64,000 bases of DNA from Phaeobacter inhibens DSM 16374 (GCF_000473105.1 NZ_KI421498.1:1302001-1366000), one strand, 5' to 3'; shown: positions 25,243 through 34,737, counted from the first letter of the stretch. Notes: generated by a model from the sequence alone, not told the origin. Translations and numbers: made by a program.

Positions 25243-26394
25243 TTAAGGGCGCGCTTGTCCAGACAGCTCGATCACCGTCGCCACGTCAGACAGCCCGTAA
25301 CCGTTGAACTGCGTACTCATGGCTGAGGAATAGGCGCCAAGACCGGGGAACAGCACGTAGTCACCAATCTGCGTATCGCGCGGCAACGGCAGCCCATCCG
25401 GCAGCCGGTCCAGACTGTCACAGGTGGGGCCAAAGACCACACGCGGCTGGGCATCTGCCCCCCGGCGGGTGCCATCAGCGGCAACCACTTCGACCCGCCC
25501 CGGCAGGCCCATATCGCGAATATCCACCAGGCCGCCATAGATCCCGTCATTGAGGAACACCACCTCTCCGGCCTTGCGCATCCCCTTGATGCGCGCCGCC
25601 AGGGTAAAGCTTTCAGATACCATGGCCCGCCCCGGCTCGCAGATCAGCACCGGTTGCTCCGCACCAAAGGCCGCCTCTGCCGCAGCCGAAATCGCGGCAA
25701 AGACCTTTTCCAGATCAGGCGCCACACCATCGCGGTTCGCGGCAAAGCCGCCGCCGACATTCAACCGTGCAATCTTCACCCCTGCGGCGTCGATGATGCG
25801 CTTGGCAGCATGGACATATTCAACCCAGGCGCTCTCATCCTCACATTGGGTTCCGGGGTGGAAACACAGCGCAGGCGTCCAGCCCTCTGCCGCCACCCGC
25901 TTCAGCAGCTCTATCGCCATGTCCGGCTCGGCCCCGAACTTGCTGCCAAAGTCATAGGCCGCGCCCGCCACCGGCAGGGCAAAGCGTACCGCGATCTCGC
26001 AGCTCTTGGGCACATCCGCGAGCTTGTCCAGCTCGCTTGGTTCATCCACCGACCAGCTGGCCACACCATGGGCGATGCCCGCCGCTATCTCCACATCCGA
26101 ACGTACCGGGTTGTTGTAATGCATCACCGCATCCGGGCTGGCCGCGCGCACCGCGTCCATTTCCGCAGGCGAGGCCACGTCAAAAGCCGTGATCCCAGCT
26201 GCCACCAGATTGGACAACACCGCCGGATGCGGGTTGGCCTTCACAGCATAGGTCACCAGCCCCGGAAACCCGTGCTGAAACCGGTTCGCCACCTCATGCA
26301 GCACCCGCGGCGAGAAATACAGGATCGGGTGATCCGGTGTACTGCGCGCCAGATGGGTTTCAGGGGAAAGCCAGAGAGGTGGGATCTGCTGCAT
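25243..26394 (-). CDS. Ornithine-type decarboxylase (fold type III PLP enzyme)
   Basis: A 383-residue basic amino-acid decarboxylase. PLP lysine is in TYAVKANPHPAVL (about residue 50), the glycine loop is LNVGGGFAANRDG, phosphate binding is in CEPGRAMVSESF, and the catalytic cysteine is in VFGPTCDSLDRL, with dimer-interface YSSAMSTQFNGYG. Such enzymes convert ornithine to putrescine, some also lysine to cadaverine. Length and motifs fit the short bacterial ODC/LODC group. It is divergent from an Lrp-type regulator, which probably controls it. Putrescine made here could connect with the amine-type cluster at 33-43 kb, but that is inference. Confidence 0.9.
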   Translation of the reverse strand: MQQIPPLWLSPETHLARSTPDHPILYFSPRVLHEVANRFQHGFPGLVTYAVKANPHPAVLSNLVAAGITAFDVASPAEMDAVRAASPDAVMHYNNPVRSDVEIAAGIAHGVASWSVDEPSELDKLADVPKSCEIAVRFALPVAGAAYDFGSKFGAEPDMAIELLKRVAAEGWTPALCFHPGTQCEDESAWVEYVHAAKRIIDAAGVKIARLNVGGGFAANRDGVAPDLEKVFAAISAAAEAAFGAEQPVLICEPGRAMVSESFTLAARIKGMRKAGEVVFLNDGIYGGLVDIRDMGLPGRVEVVAADGTRRGADAQPRVVFGPTCDSLDRLPDGLPLPRDTQIGDYVLFPGLGAYSSAMSTQFNGYGLSDVATVIELSGQARP

Positions 26395-26453
26395 GGATAT
26401 CGACCTTATTTGGTGTTTTTACCAGTTTCCGCCAAAACGTCGTCGATTCCGCT

Positions 26454-26488
26454 CGTCACTTTGCCTATAGTGACGAAAAATAACGTCA
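26454..26488. promoter_or_regulatory. Candidate Lrp-type operator: three alternating CGTCA half-sites
   Basis: CGTCAC (26454-26459) faces GTGACG (26470-26475) across ten bases, and a third half-site CGTCA follows at 26484-26488. The array fills the gap between the decarboxylase and its divergent regulator. Confidence 0.5.
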
Positions 26489-26503
26489 TAACGTAGGCCA
26501 GAC

Positions 26504-26941
26504 ATGCAGACCGACGAAACCGACCAAAACCTCCTGACGCTCCTGCGGGAAAACGCCCGCCGCCCGGTTGCAGATCTGGCGCGGCGTCTGGGCCTTGCGC
26601 GCACCACCGTTCAGGCGCGGATCGAACGGTTGGAAAGTTCCGGCGTGATCAGCGGCTATACGCTGCGCACCTCGGCGCAGGCGCGCCCGCCCCTGCAGGC
26701 AACGGTGCTGATCTCGATTGAACCGCGCTCTGGCCCGGAGGTTCTGGCCCGACTGCGCGGTTTGCCGGGCGTCGAAGTGGTGCATACCACCTCGGGACGC
26801 TTTGACCTCTTGGCGCAGGTGGTGGCGCAGACCACGACCGAACTGGACGAGACCATTGATCGCATCGGCGAGGCGCGCGGCGTGCGTTCCTCCGAGAGCC
26901 TGATCCATCTGGCCACCAAACTGGACCGCACCGGCCAGTAG
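26504..26941 (+). CDS. Lrp/AsnC-family regulator divergent from the decarboxylase
   Basis: A 145-residue regulator. The helix-turn-helix is ARRPVADLARRLGLARTTVQARIERLESSGVISGY (residues 17-50), followed by the AsnC ligand domain (LQATVLISIEPRSGPEVL, VVHTTSGRFDLLAQV). This is a shorter relative of the PutR-type gene at 11218. Its position, 109 bases from the decarboxylase in divergent orientation, suggests it senses a basic amino acid and controls polyamine synthesis. The ATG at 26504 follows CGTAGG about eight bases upstream. Confidence 0.88.
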   Translation: MQTDETDQNLLTLLRENARRPVADLARRLGLARTTVQARIERLESSGVISGYTLRTSAQARPPLQATVLISIEPRSGPEVLARLRGLPGVEVVHTTSGRFDLLAQVVAQTTTELDETIDRIGEARGVRSSESLIHLATKLDRTGQ

Positions 26942-27377
26942 ATAGCCCCGCGCCAGTAGATTGCACACGAAGGGCTGACCAGCTGACACGCCTGCTGCAA
27001 TATTCATGTCGCAAAAACTCGTGCGCCCGGCCACCCCTGCGGTATCCGCATCAAGGGTGCCCGGGCGGCTTAAAACCATAGGCATCGGCGAACAGGACCC
27101 GAGGGAGGTCCAGTGGACAAAGGCGGCTTGGAACTCCACCCCGGTTGATCGGGCGCGACATCACTCACTGTCATCTGCATCCCGATATCCCCACCACTCA
27201 CCGTGCAGGATTAACCTTAAAACGTCGTTATCGCCGGGATCGTTCCATATTATTTTTGATATTCTCAGGATCCATACCGTCCCCCCGTTGGCAGGCCCGC
27301 CTATCGAGACTTTCCCTTTGCCGCACCATTCGGTATGGGATGACCCGATCAGATAGATACGCAGGCAGGACATTCCG
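26942..27377. other. Gene-free leader region upstream of valS
   Basis: About 435 bases with no supported gene. It probably holds the valS promoter. I looked for a T-box-type leader and found none; such leaders would be unusual in this group. Confidence 0.45.
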
Positions 27378-30300
27378 ATGGCGATGGACAAGACATTTAA
27401 CGCAGCCGAAGCTGAAGCCCGGCTTTCCGAGGCCTGGGATGAAGCAGGCTGTTTCCGCGCGGGCGCAAATGCCAAGCGCAGCGAAACCTACAGCGTTATG
27501 ATCCCGCCTCCGAATGTCACCGGCGTCCTGCACATGGGCCATGCCTTCAACAACACGCTGCAGGACATCCTGATCCGCTGGAAACGCATGCAGGGGTTTG
27601 ACACGCTTTGGCAGCCCGGCACCGACCACGCCGGTATCGCCACCCAGATGGTGGTGGAGCGTGAGCTGGCTAAGGAAGGCAAAAAGCGCACCGACTTCTC
27701 CCGCCCCGAGTTTCTGGAGAAAATCTGGGAGTGGAAAGAACACTCCGGCGGCACCATCATCAACCAGCTGAAGCGTCTCGGTGCCTCCTGTGATTACGAC
27801 CGCACCGCCTTCACCATGGCGGGCGCGCAGGGCGACACCCGCACCGGACACGAAAATTCCCCGAATTTCCATGACGCCGTCATCAAGGTCTTTGTGGAGA
27901 TGTACAACAAGGGCCTGATCTACCGCGGCAAGCGGCTGGTGAACTGGGACCCGCATTTTGAAACCGCGATCTCCGACCTTGAGGTGGAGAATATCGAGGT
28001 CGCAGGCCACATGTGGCACTTCAAATACCCGCTCGCCGGTGGGGCCACCTACACCTATGTGGAGAAAGACGAAGACGGCAACGTCACGCTGGAGGAAGAG
28101 CGCGATTATATCTCCATCGCCACCACCCGCCCGGAAACCATGCTGGGCGACGGCGCGGTGGCGGTGCATCCTTCGGACGAACGCTACGCCCCCATCGTGG
28201 GCATGCTCTGCGAAATCCCCGTAGGTCCCAAGGCGCAGCGCCGCCTGATCCCGATCATCACGGATGAATACCCGGACAAGGATTTCGGCTCAGGTGCCGT
28301 AAAAATCACCGGCGCCCATGATTTCAACGACTATCAGGTCGCCAAGCGCGGCGGCATTCCGATGTATAACCTGATGGACACCAAGGCGAATATGCGCAGC
28401 GACGGCGCGCCCTATGTAGAAGAGGCCGCCAAAGCACAAGCCATCGCCAATGGTGAGGCTGAATTCACCGAAGCCAGCATCGCCGCGATGAACCTGGTGC
28501 CGGAAGAATACCGTGGCCTGGACCGTTTCGAGGCGCGCAAACGCGTGATCGCCGATATCACCGCCGAAGGTCTGGCCGTGATGCAGACCGTGACCAAGAC
28601 TGTAAAGGATGAGGACGGCAACGAGAGCGAAGTCTCCGAAACCGTGCCCTACGTCGAGAACAAGCCAATCATGCAGCCCTTTGGCGACCGCTCCAAAGTG
28701 GTGATTGAGCCGATGCTGACCGATCAGTGGTTCGTGGACGCGGCGAAGATCGTCGGCCCGGCGCTGGATGCGGTGAAAGACGGCACCGTCAAGATCCTGC
28801 CGGAAAGCGGCGAGAAGACCTATTACCACTGGCTGGAGAACATCGAACCCTGGTGCATCTCGCGCCAGCTGTGGTGGGGTCATCAGATCCCGGTTTGGTA
28901 TGGCCCGAAACACCTTTGCAATACTTTCGTAAAAGATCGGGAAGCAGCAAAGGCATCAATGGAGCACCATCACAAGGAAGGGCTCGCAGTGTTCTGCGGC
29001 ACCTCCGAGGCAGATGTTCTAAAGCAAGCGCAAGCTCATTACGGCCATTGGAACCAAGATGTTGTCTTTGCAGCGGACAAAGATGAAGCGATGAGACTTG
29101 CCAAAGAAGGTAAAGCGCCACTCTTCCGCGATCCCGACGTGCTGGACACCTGGTTCTCCTCCGGTCTCTGGCCGATTGGCACTCTCGGCTGGCCGGAGCA
29201 GACCGAGGAACTGGAAAAATACTTCCCGACCTCGACCCTGGTCACCGGTCAGGACATTCTGTTCTTCTGGGTTGCGCGGATGATGATGATGCAGCTGGCG
29301 GTTCTGGATCAGGATCTGCCGGTCGAACAGCGCATCCCGTTTGACACCGTCTACCTCCACGGCCTCGTCCGCGACGCCAAGGGCAAGAAGATGTCGAAAT
29401 CCACCGGCAACGTCGTCGACCCGCTGGAGATCATCGACGAATACGGCGCCGACGCGCTGCGCTTTACCAATGCGGCGATGGCCAGCCTTGGTGGCGTGCT
29501 GAAGCTCGATATGCAGCGCATTGCGGGCTACCGCAACTTTGGCACCAAACTGTGGAATGCGGTGAACTTCGCCCATTTCAACACCGTCTATGATCCTGCC
29601 ACCCCCGCCTATGACATCCCCGATGCCAAGGCCGCCGTGAACCAATGGATCATCGGTGAGACCGCCAAGGTCCGGGTGGAAGTGGACGCCGCCCTCGAGG
29701 CCTACCGCTTCAACGACGCGGCCCTCGGCCTCTACGCCTTTGTCTGGGGCAAGGTCTGCGACTGGTACATCGAACTCAGCAAACCGCTGTTCGGCTCCGA
29801 GGATGAGGCGGTGATCGCTGAAACCCGGCAGACGCTCGGCTGGGTGCTGGATCAGTGCATGATCCTCCTGCATCCGATCATGCCCTTCATCACCGAGGAG
29901 CTGTGGGGCAACACTGCCAAGCGTGCGAACATGCTGGTGCATGAAAACTGGCCGACCTATGGCACCGAACTGGTGAACGCCGATGCGGACGCCGAAATGA
30001 ACTGGGTGATCACCGCGATCGAGAACATCCGCTCCACCCGCGCGCAGATGCATGTGCCCGCCGGGGCCAAGATCCCGATGGTGGTGACAGAATTCTCCGA
30101 TCAGGCCCGCGCCGCCTGGGAGAAGAATGAGGCGATGATCCAGAAACTGGCCCGCATCACCACGCTGGAGCAGGTCGACACCTTCCCCAAAGGCTGCGCA
30201 AGCGTCGCTGCCCCCGGTGCCTCCTTCGGTCTGCCGCTGGCGGATGTCATCGACGTGGACGCCGAAAAGGCGCGTCTGGAGAAGACCCTGGGCAAGCTGG

Positions 30301-30461
30301 CCAAGGAGTTGGGCGGCCTGCGCGGACGTCTCAACAACCCCAAATTCGCCGCCTCCGCCCCGGAGGAGGTCGTCGCCGAAGCCCGCGAAAACCTGCGCCT
30401 GCGCGAGGAAGAAGAAGCCAAGATCAAGGAAGCGCTGGCGCGCCTGGCCGAGATCGGCTGA
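27378..30461 (+). CDS. valS: Valyl-tRNA synthetase
   Basis: A 1027-residue class I synthetase that charges tRNA-Val. The ATP signature appears as HMGHAFNN (HIGH) near residue 50 and [10 protein letters not shown] (KMSKS) near 670. The editing domain contains [22 protein letters not shown]. The anticodon-binding domain and a C-terminal coiled coil (residues 955-1025, [19 protein letters not shown]) that contacts tRNA follow. The stretch about 28911-29110, encoding the variable CP segment from HLCNTF to LAKEGK, has about 50% GC by hand count against 60% or more around it. A perfect 11-bp hairpin follows the gene. Confidence 0.97.
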   Translation: MAMDKTFNAAEAEARLSEAWDEAGCFRAGANAKRSETYSVMIPPPNVTGVLHMGHAFNNTLQDILIRWKRMQGFDTLWQPGTDHAGIATQMVVERELAKEGKKRTDFSRPEFLEKIWEWKEHSGGTIINQLKRLGASCDYDRTAFTMAGAQGDTRTGHENSPNFHDAVIKVFVEMYNKGLIYRGKRLVNWDPHFETAISDLEVENIEVAGHMWHFKYPLAGGATYTYVEKDEDGNVTLEEERDYISIATTRPETMLGDGAVAVHPSDERYAPIVGMLCEIPVGPKAQRRLIPIITDEYPDKDFGSGAVKITGAHDFNDYQVAKRGGIPMYNLMDTKANMRSDGAPYVEEAAKAQAIANGEAEFTEASIAAMNLVPEEYRGLDRFEARKRVIADITAEGLAVMQTVTKTVKDEDGNESEVSETVPYVENKPIMQPFGDRSKVVIEPMLTDQWFVDAAKIVGPALDAVKDGTVKILPESGEKTYYHWLENIEPWCISRQLWWGHQIPVWYGPKHLCNTFVKDREAAKASMEHHHKEGLAVFCGTSEADVLKQAQAHYGHWNQDVVFAADKDEAMRLAKEGKAPLFRDPDVLDTWFSSGLWPIGTLGWPEQTEELEKYFPTSTLVTGQDILFFWVARMMMMQLAVLDQDLPVEQRIPFDTVYLHGLVRDAKGKKMSKSTGNVVDPLEIIDEYGADALRFTNAAMASLGGVLKLDMQRIAGYRNFGTKLWNAVNFAHFNTVYDPATPAYDIPDAKAAVNQWIIGETAKVRVEVDAALEAYRFNDAALGLYAFVWGKVCDWYIELSKPLFGSEDEAVIAETRQTLGWVLDQCMILLHPIMPFITEELWGNTAKRANMLVHENWPTYGTELVNADADAEMNWVITAIENIRSTRAQMHVPAGAKIPMVVTEFSDQARAAWEKNEAMIQKLARITTLEQVDTFPKGCASVAAPGASFGLPLADVIDVDAEKARLEKTLGKLAKELGGLRGRLNNPKFAASAPEEVVAEARENLRLREEEEAKIKEALARLAEIG

Positions 30462-30474
30462 TCATCCACAATAA

Positions 30475-30511
30475 CGGGGCAAGCCACTGGTATCATGACC
30501 GGCTTGCCCCG
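30475..30511 (+). terminator. Hairpin after valS
   Basis: CGGGGCAAGCC (30475-30485) pairs perfectly with GGCTTGCCCCG (30501-30511), with a further GGT/ACC pair inside. There is no T-run, so factor-independent termination would be weak. Confidence 0.55.
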
Positions 30512-30726
30512 AAACCGCGCGTTTGACGGCGCCGCAGACCGCTGGCGCGGCGCCATATGATGCCCTCGCATCAGCGCTCAATCTGCACAAATCGGCCCAT
30601 TGGCTGAACACTCCCGTCAAATCTTCCGCATAAGGGGAAAAACCGCACAATGCGGTCATTGCCTTTGCCCCGGTTCTGTATCAGCCTGTGCCAACAGCTT
30701 GATATCCGCGCCAGAAAGGACCCCCC

Positions 30727-31020
30727 ATGCCCAAAGGATACTGGGTCGCCCATGTCGACGTTGACGATATGGACCGCTACAAGGACTATGTTGCAGCCAA
30801 TGCGGCCCCCTTTGCCGAATACGGCGCCAAATTCCTGATCCGCGGTGGCCCCAAAGAGGTCCGCGAAGGCCAAACCCGCGCCCGCACCGTGGTGATCGAA
30901 TTCAAGGATTTTGCCACCGCCAAGGCCTGTTACGACTCCGTCGCCTATCAGCAGGCCAAGGCGCTGCGCGATCCGGTCTCCACCGGCGATATGGAAATCA
31001 TCGAAGGCTACGGCGACTAG
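30727..31020 (+). CDS. DUF1330-family protein
   Basis: A 97-residue dimeric ferredoxin-like (ABM-superfamily) protein. The typical pattern is MPKGYWVAHVDVDDMDRYKDYVA, then FLIRGGPKEVREG, TVVIEFKDFATAKACYDS and YQQAKALRDPVSTGDMEIIEGY. Its biochemical role is not known. AAAGGA six to eleven bases upstream supports the start. It precedes the TerB operon by 42 bases on the same strand and may belong to the same transcript. Confidence 0.9.
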   Translation: MPKGYWVAHVDVDDMDRYKDYVAANAAPFAEYGAKFLIRGGPKEVREGQTRARTVVIEFKDFATAKACYDSVAYQQAKALRDPVSTGDMEIIEGYGD

Positions 31021-31062
31021 GGCCCGCTTGGTTCTGGACGCGCTCAAGGGTAGAATAGTGCC

Positions 31063-31614
31063 ATGCTGAAGAAACTGTTTCAGGTCTTTCGACCGCAAAA
31101 GACCCCCGCCCAGCCGGACCCCGATGCCGAGCTGGCGCTCGGCGCGCTTCTGGTGCGGGTGGCGCAATCGGATCGCGACTACCAGCTGGAAGAGATAAGC
31201 CTGATCGACCGTATTCTGGCCCGCCTCTATCAGCACGACGCGATTGAGGCCGCAAAGGTCCGTGCCGCCTGTGAGAAACTGCACGCCGCCGCGCCGGAAA
31301 CCGACACGTTCGGCCGCCTCATCCGCGAAACAACTGGGCTTGAGGAACGGCTCGCGGCGCTGGATGCGCTCTGGGAGGTGGTGCTGGCGGATGGTCACGA
31401 ACACCCCGGAGAGATGAAGATCGTAGAGGACGCGCGCAAAGCGATGGGCCTCTCCAAGGCCGACAGCGACACTGCCCGCGCCCGCGCGCAGGGCAAACTG
31501 CTTGGCCCCGAGCCTGGCGTGGCCGCAGCTCAGCCGACCACACAAAGCCCGCTTTCGGGCGCCACCACGATACCGCGCACCCCCGACCCGTCAGATAAGG
31601 AGCCGCAGCCATGA
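31063..31614 (+). CDS. TerB-family protein 1
   Basis: A 183-residue protein with a TerB/DjlA-like all-helical domain: DPDAELALGALLVRVAQSDRDYQLEEISLIDRIL, then LEERLAALDALWEVVLADGHEHPGEMKIVEDARKAMGLS. TerB domains bind metal through acidic residues; the DRDY and ADGHEHPGE segments are the matching positions. The 40-residue C-terminal tail is rich in Ala, Pro and Thr and likely disordered. Its stop overlaps the start of a second TerB gene by ATGA. No other tellurite-resistance genes are nearby, so tellurite function should not be assumed. Confidence 0.8.
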   Translation: MLKKLFQVFRPQKTPAQPDPDAELALGALLVRVAQSDRDYQLEEISLIDRILARLYQHDAIEAAKVRAACEKLHAAAPETDTFGRLIRETTGLEERLAALDALWEVVLADGHEHPGEMKIVEDARKAMGLSKADSDTARARAQGKLLGPEPGVAAAQPTTQSPLSGATTIPRTPDPSDKEPQP

Positions 31615-32051
31615 TCAAGGAACTGCTTGGACGACTGCTGGCCCCGGCACCAGAGCCGCTGGACGATGGCGATGCGCGCCTCGCCCTTTGCGCTCTTCTG
31701 GTGCGGATTGCGCGGTCTGATCACAACTACTCCGACGATGAACGCGACCGGATCGACCGGATCCTGCGGGCCCGCTACGATCTCGATCTGGGGGGTGCCA
31801 TCCTGCTGCGCGAACAGGCCGAGGCGCTGGAGGCCGAGGCCCCCGACACCGTCCGGTTTACCCGCGCGATCAAGGACGCCGTTGCGTATGAAAACCGCAT
31901 GGCCGTGGTCGAAGCCCTGTGGCAGGTGGTGCTGGCCGATGGCAAGCGTGACGCGGCCGAGGACGCGCTTCTGCGCCTGTCTGCCAGCCTCCTGGGGGTA
32001 AGCGATGTCGACAGCGCCCGTGCCCGTCAACGCGCGGAGGCCAGCTCATGA
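31611..32051 (+). CDS. TerB-family protein 2
   Basis: A 146-residue paralogue of the preceding gene. The shared core is DARLALCALLVRIARSDHNYSDDERDRIDRIL and ENRMAVVEALWQVVLADGKRDAAEDALLRLSASLLGVS. It lacks the low-complexity tail. The pair looks like a tandem duplication that diverged; the acidic metal-site positions (DHNYSDDE, ADGKRD) differ between the copies. It overlaps genes on both sides by ATGA, so the three products are probably made in fixed ratio. Confidence 0.8.
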   Translation: MIKELLGRLLAPAPEPLDDGDARLALCALLVRIARSDHNYSDDERDRIDRILRARYDLDLGGAILLREQAEALEAEAPDTVRFTRAIKDAVAYENRMAVVEALWQVVLADGKRDAAEDALLRLSASLLGVSDVDSARARQRAEASS

Positions 32052-32833
32052 TCGCCAGTCTGGCGATGTATGACCGCCCCGAAACCGCCCCTGCCCTTGA
32101 TGCGCTGTGGCAGGCGATCCGGCACGAGCTGACGGCGGCCTCCATCGACGCGCCGGAAACCCTCACCCGTGGCGGCGACCTCTGGTCGATCTGGTCCGAT
32201 TCGAAATTGCTGCTGGCACAGACCTGCGGCCTGCCCTACCGCACCCGTCTCTATGAGCAGGTCAATCTGGTCACCACACTGGATCACGGCGTCGCGGACT
32301 GCCCGCCGGGGCACTACAACAGCGTCTTCATCGCCCATCGCAACCGTGCAGGAAATAGCCTGCAAGCGATCGCAGGCGGCAGCTTTGCCTATAATGAAGC
32401 GCTGTCACAATCCGGCTGGGCCGCGCCAATGCTGCATCTGCGCGACCTCTCGCTCCTCCCCGGCAGCCTGTTTCAATCCGGCAGCCATATCGCCTCCGCC
32501 CGTGCAGTGGCCGAAGGAACCGCCGATTTCGCCGCCCTTGATGCTGTCAGCTGGACCTTAATGCAGGAACATGACGATTGGGCCAAAGATCTGATTGAAG
32601 TGGCGCGCACACCGTCGACGCCGGGTCTGCCGCTGATCACCGCCAGTACCCGTGATCCGGCCCCCCTCCGCACCGCCGTCGCGCAGGCTGTCGCCACTCT
32701 GGATGATGAGCACCGCAAAGCCCTGCACCTGAAGGGTGTATGCGAGATCTCACCGGGCGCCTATCTGGCGGTCCCGACACCGCTCGGCCCGGTACTGACC
32801 GAGCAATCCATTCGCCAGCAGGCGGCAGGTTGA
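32048..32833 (+). CDS. PhnD-like periplasmic-binding-fold protein without signal peptide
   Basis: A 261-residue protein of the phosphate/phosphonate-binding (PhnD-like) fold. Segments such as DLWSIWSDSKLLLAQTCGLPYRTRL, FIAHRNRAGNSLQAIAGGSFAYNEALSQSG, GSHIASARAVAEGTADFAALDAVSW and PGLPLITAST match the family. Two features are odd: no secretion signal precedes MIASLAMYDRPET, and no ABC permease or ATPase gene is coupled to it. It is translationally coupled to two TerB genes instead, suggesting a cytosolic sensing or enzyme role. The family call is good; function is open. Confidence 0.72.
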   Translation: MIASLAMYDRPETAPALDALWQAIRHELTAASIDAPETLTRGGDLWSIWSDSKLLLAQTCGLPYRTRLYEQVNLVTTLDHGVADCPPGHYNSVFIAHRNRAGNSLQAIAGGSFAYNEALSQSGWAAPMLHLRDLSLLPGSLFQSGSHIASARAVAEGTADFAALDAVSWTLMQEHDDWAKDLIEVARTPSTPGLPLITASTRDPAPLRTAVAQAVATLDDEHRKALHLKGVCEISPGAYLAVPTPLGPVLTEQSIRQQAAG

Positions 32834-32972
32834 TCCACCAGACTTATCCGCTCCGGCTACCCCCGGAGCGGAGGCCCTCACAACCGCGCCGCGACCTGCC
32901 CGGCGCTGATACCCACACGACAGGGCTGGCACAGAGGCCGGCAGATGCCCCGACCGTGAGCAGTCCCAGGAC

Positions 32973-32997
32973 AATTTGATCAGATTATCCGCCAAAA
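32973..32997. promoter_or_regulatory. Operator candidate A: AATTTGATCAGATT with adjoining ATTATCCGCCAAAA
   Basis: A variant of the TTTGATCAAA palindrome, 110 bases before the ABC ATPase start. The flanking 14-mer recurs exactly at 41534-41547, in the same register relative to a degenerate palindrome. Confidence 0.55.
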
Positions 32998-33096
32998 TGC
33001 CAATTTCCTCGCGTGCCTTCTCGGTTTGCACGTTGCATCCGCGCTTTTTTTCGGTCCAATAAGGACGAATTCAACGACAATTGGACGAGAGACACC

Positions 33097-33876
33097 TTGA
33101 CCGACACAACGCCAGTTCTGGAAATCCGCGGCCTGCACAAGTCATATGGCGAGCTGGAAGTGATCAAAGGTGTTGATATCACCGCCCACCGCGGCGATGT
33201 GGTTTCCCTCATCGGGTCCTCCGGATCGGGCAAGTCCACTCTGCTGCGCTGCTGCAATCTTCTGGAAGACAGCCAGGAGGGTGATATCCTCTTCAAAGGC
33301 GAGCCGATCAACTGGTCCGGAACCGGCCTTGCCCGGCGTCCTTCGGATGCGAAACAGGTGCTGCGCATCCGCACCAATCTGTCCATGGTGTTCCAGCAGT
33401 TCAATCTCTGGGCGCATATGACCATTCTGCAAAACGTGATGGAAGCCCCGCTGACCGTCCTTGGCCGCGACCGCGCCGAGGTGGAGGACGCCGCCCGCAA
33501 ATACCTCACCAAGGTTGGGATCGGCGACAAATGCGATGCCTATCCCGCACAGCTCTCCGGCGGCCAGCAGCAGCGCGCAGCCATCGCGCGCGCACTCTGC
33601 ATGGAACCTGAGGCACTGCTGTTTGATGAACCCACCTCCGCCCTCGATCCCGAGCTGGAGCAGGAGGTGGTCAAGGTGATCAAGGACCTTGCCGCTGAAG
33701 GCCGCACCATGATCATCGTGACCCATGACATGAACATGGCCGCTGATGTCTCCAGCCACATCGTGTTCCTGCACAAAGGCCTCATCGAAGAAGAAGGCTG
33801 CCCGGACGAAGTCTTTGGCAGCACCCGATCCGAACGTCTGCGCGGCTTCCTTGCCTCGACACGGCACGGTAAATAA
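33097..33876 (+). CDS. Polar amino-acid-type ABC transporter ATP-binding protein
   Basis: A 259-residue ATPase that drives the importer encoded by the next three genes. Walker A is IGSSGSGKSTLLR, the signature is QLSGGQQQRAAIARAL, Walker B is EALLFDEPTSALDPE, and the switch histidine is in IIVTHDMNMAAD. I start it at the TTG at 33097, preceded by GAGAG, because TTG-encoded MTDTTPVLEIRGLHKSYGE matches family N-termini; the open frame goes back to 33013 with an unconvincing extension. It resembles HisP/GlnQ. An operator-like palindrome lies about 110 bases upstream. Confidence 0.94.
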   Translation: MTDTTPVLEIRGLHKSYGELEVIKGVDITAHRGDVVSLIGSSGSGKSTLLRCCNLLEDSQEGDILFKGEPINWSGTGLARRPSDAKQVLRIRTNLSMVFQQFNLWAHMTILQNVMEAPLTVLGRDRAEVEDAARKYLTKVGIGDKCDAYPAQLSGGQQQRAAIARALCMEPEALLFDEPTSALDPELEQEVVKVIKDLAAEGRTMIIVTHDMNMAADVSSHIVFLHKGLIEEEGCPDEVFGSTRSERLRGFLASTRHGK

Positions 33877-33913
33877 CCACCAACAAAAAACCTAACCAAA
33901 CGGGAGTAACCTC

Positions 33914-34624
33914 ATGAAATCTCTTATCCTCGGCACCGCGGCCCTGGCCCTCACTGCGGGCATCGCGATGGCAGACACTGTGCGTCTGGGCACCGAAGGC
34001 GCTTACCCTCCGTACAACTTCCTGAACGATGACGGTCAGGTCGACGGTTTTGAACGTGAGCTGGGCGACGAGCTGTGCAAACGCGCTGAGCTGGACTGCG
34101 AATGGGTCACCAACGACTGGGATTCGATCATCCCCAACCTGCTGTCCGGCAACTACGACACCATCATCGCCGGCATGTCGATCACAGCCGAGCGTAAGGA
34201 AGTTGTGAACTTCACCACCGGCTACACCCGCCCGTCGCCCTCCGCTTATGCGGCGATGTCGGCTGATGTCGATGTGAACAGCGCCGTTGTGGCAGCTCAG
34301 GCCTCGACCATTCAGGCCGCCCATGTCGCCTCCACCGGTGCCACCCTGGTTGAATTCCCCACCCCGGATGAAACCGTTGCCGCTGTGAAAGCCGGCGAAG
34401 TGGACGCGGTCATGGCCGACAAGGACTTCCTGATCCCGATCGTGGGCGAAACCGAGATGGAATTTGTCGCAGACGACGTCCTGCTGGGCGACGGCATCGG
34501 CATGGCGTTCCGCAAGTCCGACGACGAACTGCGCGGCAAGTTCGACGTGGCCATCGAATCGATGAAGGCAGACGGCTCCCTGAACGCCCTGCTGGAAAAA
34601 TGGGAAATCGAAGGCCAGTTCTGA
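33914..34624 (+). CDS. Periplasmic substrate-binding protein, polar amino-acid type
   Basis: A 236-residue class F binding protein with signal peptide MKSLILGTAALALTAGIAMADT. The mature start TVRLGTEGAYPPYNFLNDDGQVDGFERELGDELC is the standard family opening, and DWDSIIPNLLSGNYDTIIAGMSITAERK follows. The substrate carboxylate-binding arginine is expected near TAERKEVVNF. This deliverer hands ligand to the two permeases downstream. The ligand could be an amino acid or a charged amine; the gene cluster hints at the latter. It follows the ATPase by 37 bases. Confidence 0.94.
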   Translation: MKSLILGTAALALTAGIAMADTVRLGTEGAYPPYNFLNDDGQVDGFERELGDELCKRAELDCEWVTNDWDSIIPNLLSGNYDTIIAGMSITAERKEVVNFTTGYTRPSPSAYAAMSADVDVNSAVVAAQASTIQAAHVASTGATLVEFPTPDETVAAVKAGEVDAVMADKDFLIPIVGETEMEFVADDVLLGDGIGMAFRKSDDELRGKFDVAIESMKADGSLNALLEKWEIEGQF

Positions 34625-34649
34625 GCCCTCGCATCATCCTGATATCAAG

Positions 34650-34674
34650 GAAGGGGGGCGCCATGCCCCCCTTC
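34650..34674 (+). promoter_or_regulatory. Intercistronic hairpin after the binding-protein gene
   Basis: GAAGGGGGGC pairs perfectly with GCCCCCCTTC around a five-base loop. Hairpins at this place in importer operons protect the upstream mRNA and lower expression of the permeases, giving more binding protein; that role is inferred. Confidence 0.7.
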
Positions 34675-34737
34675 GCCCTTGACCGGTCCCGGCCCCATCG
34701 CTGCCCCTGACCTGTCCTTGTCCGAACGAGGCCCGCC

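Noticed and set aside
27820-27875. Short insertion in ValRS ([15 protein letters not shown]) as an anomaly
   Set aside because: From memory, roseobacter ValRS proteins carry a similar short insertion here, so it looks lineage-typical.
31063-32051. Tellurite-resistance operon
   Set aside because: Only TerB-like domains are present; no TerC, TerD, TerZ or other partners are nearby.
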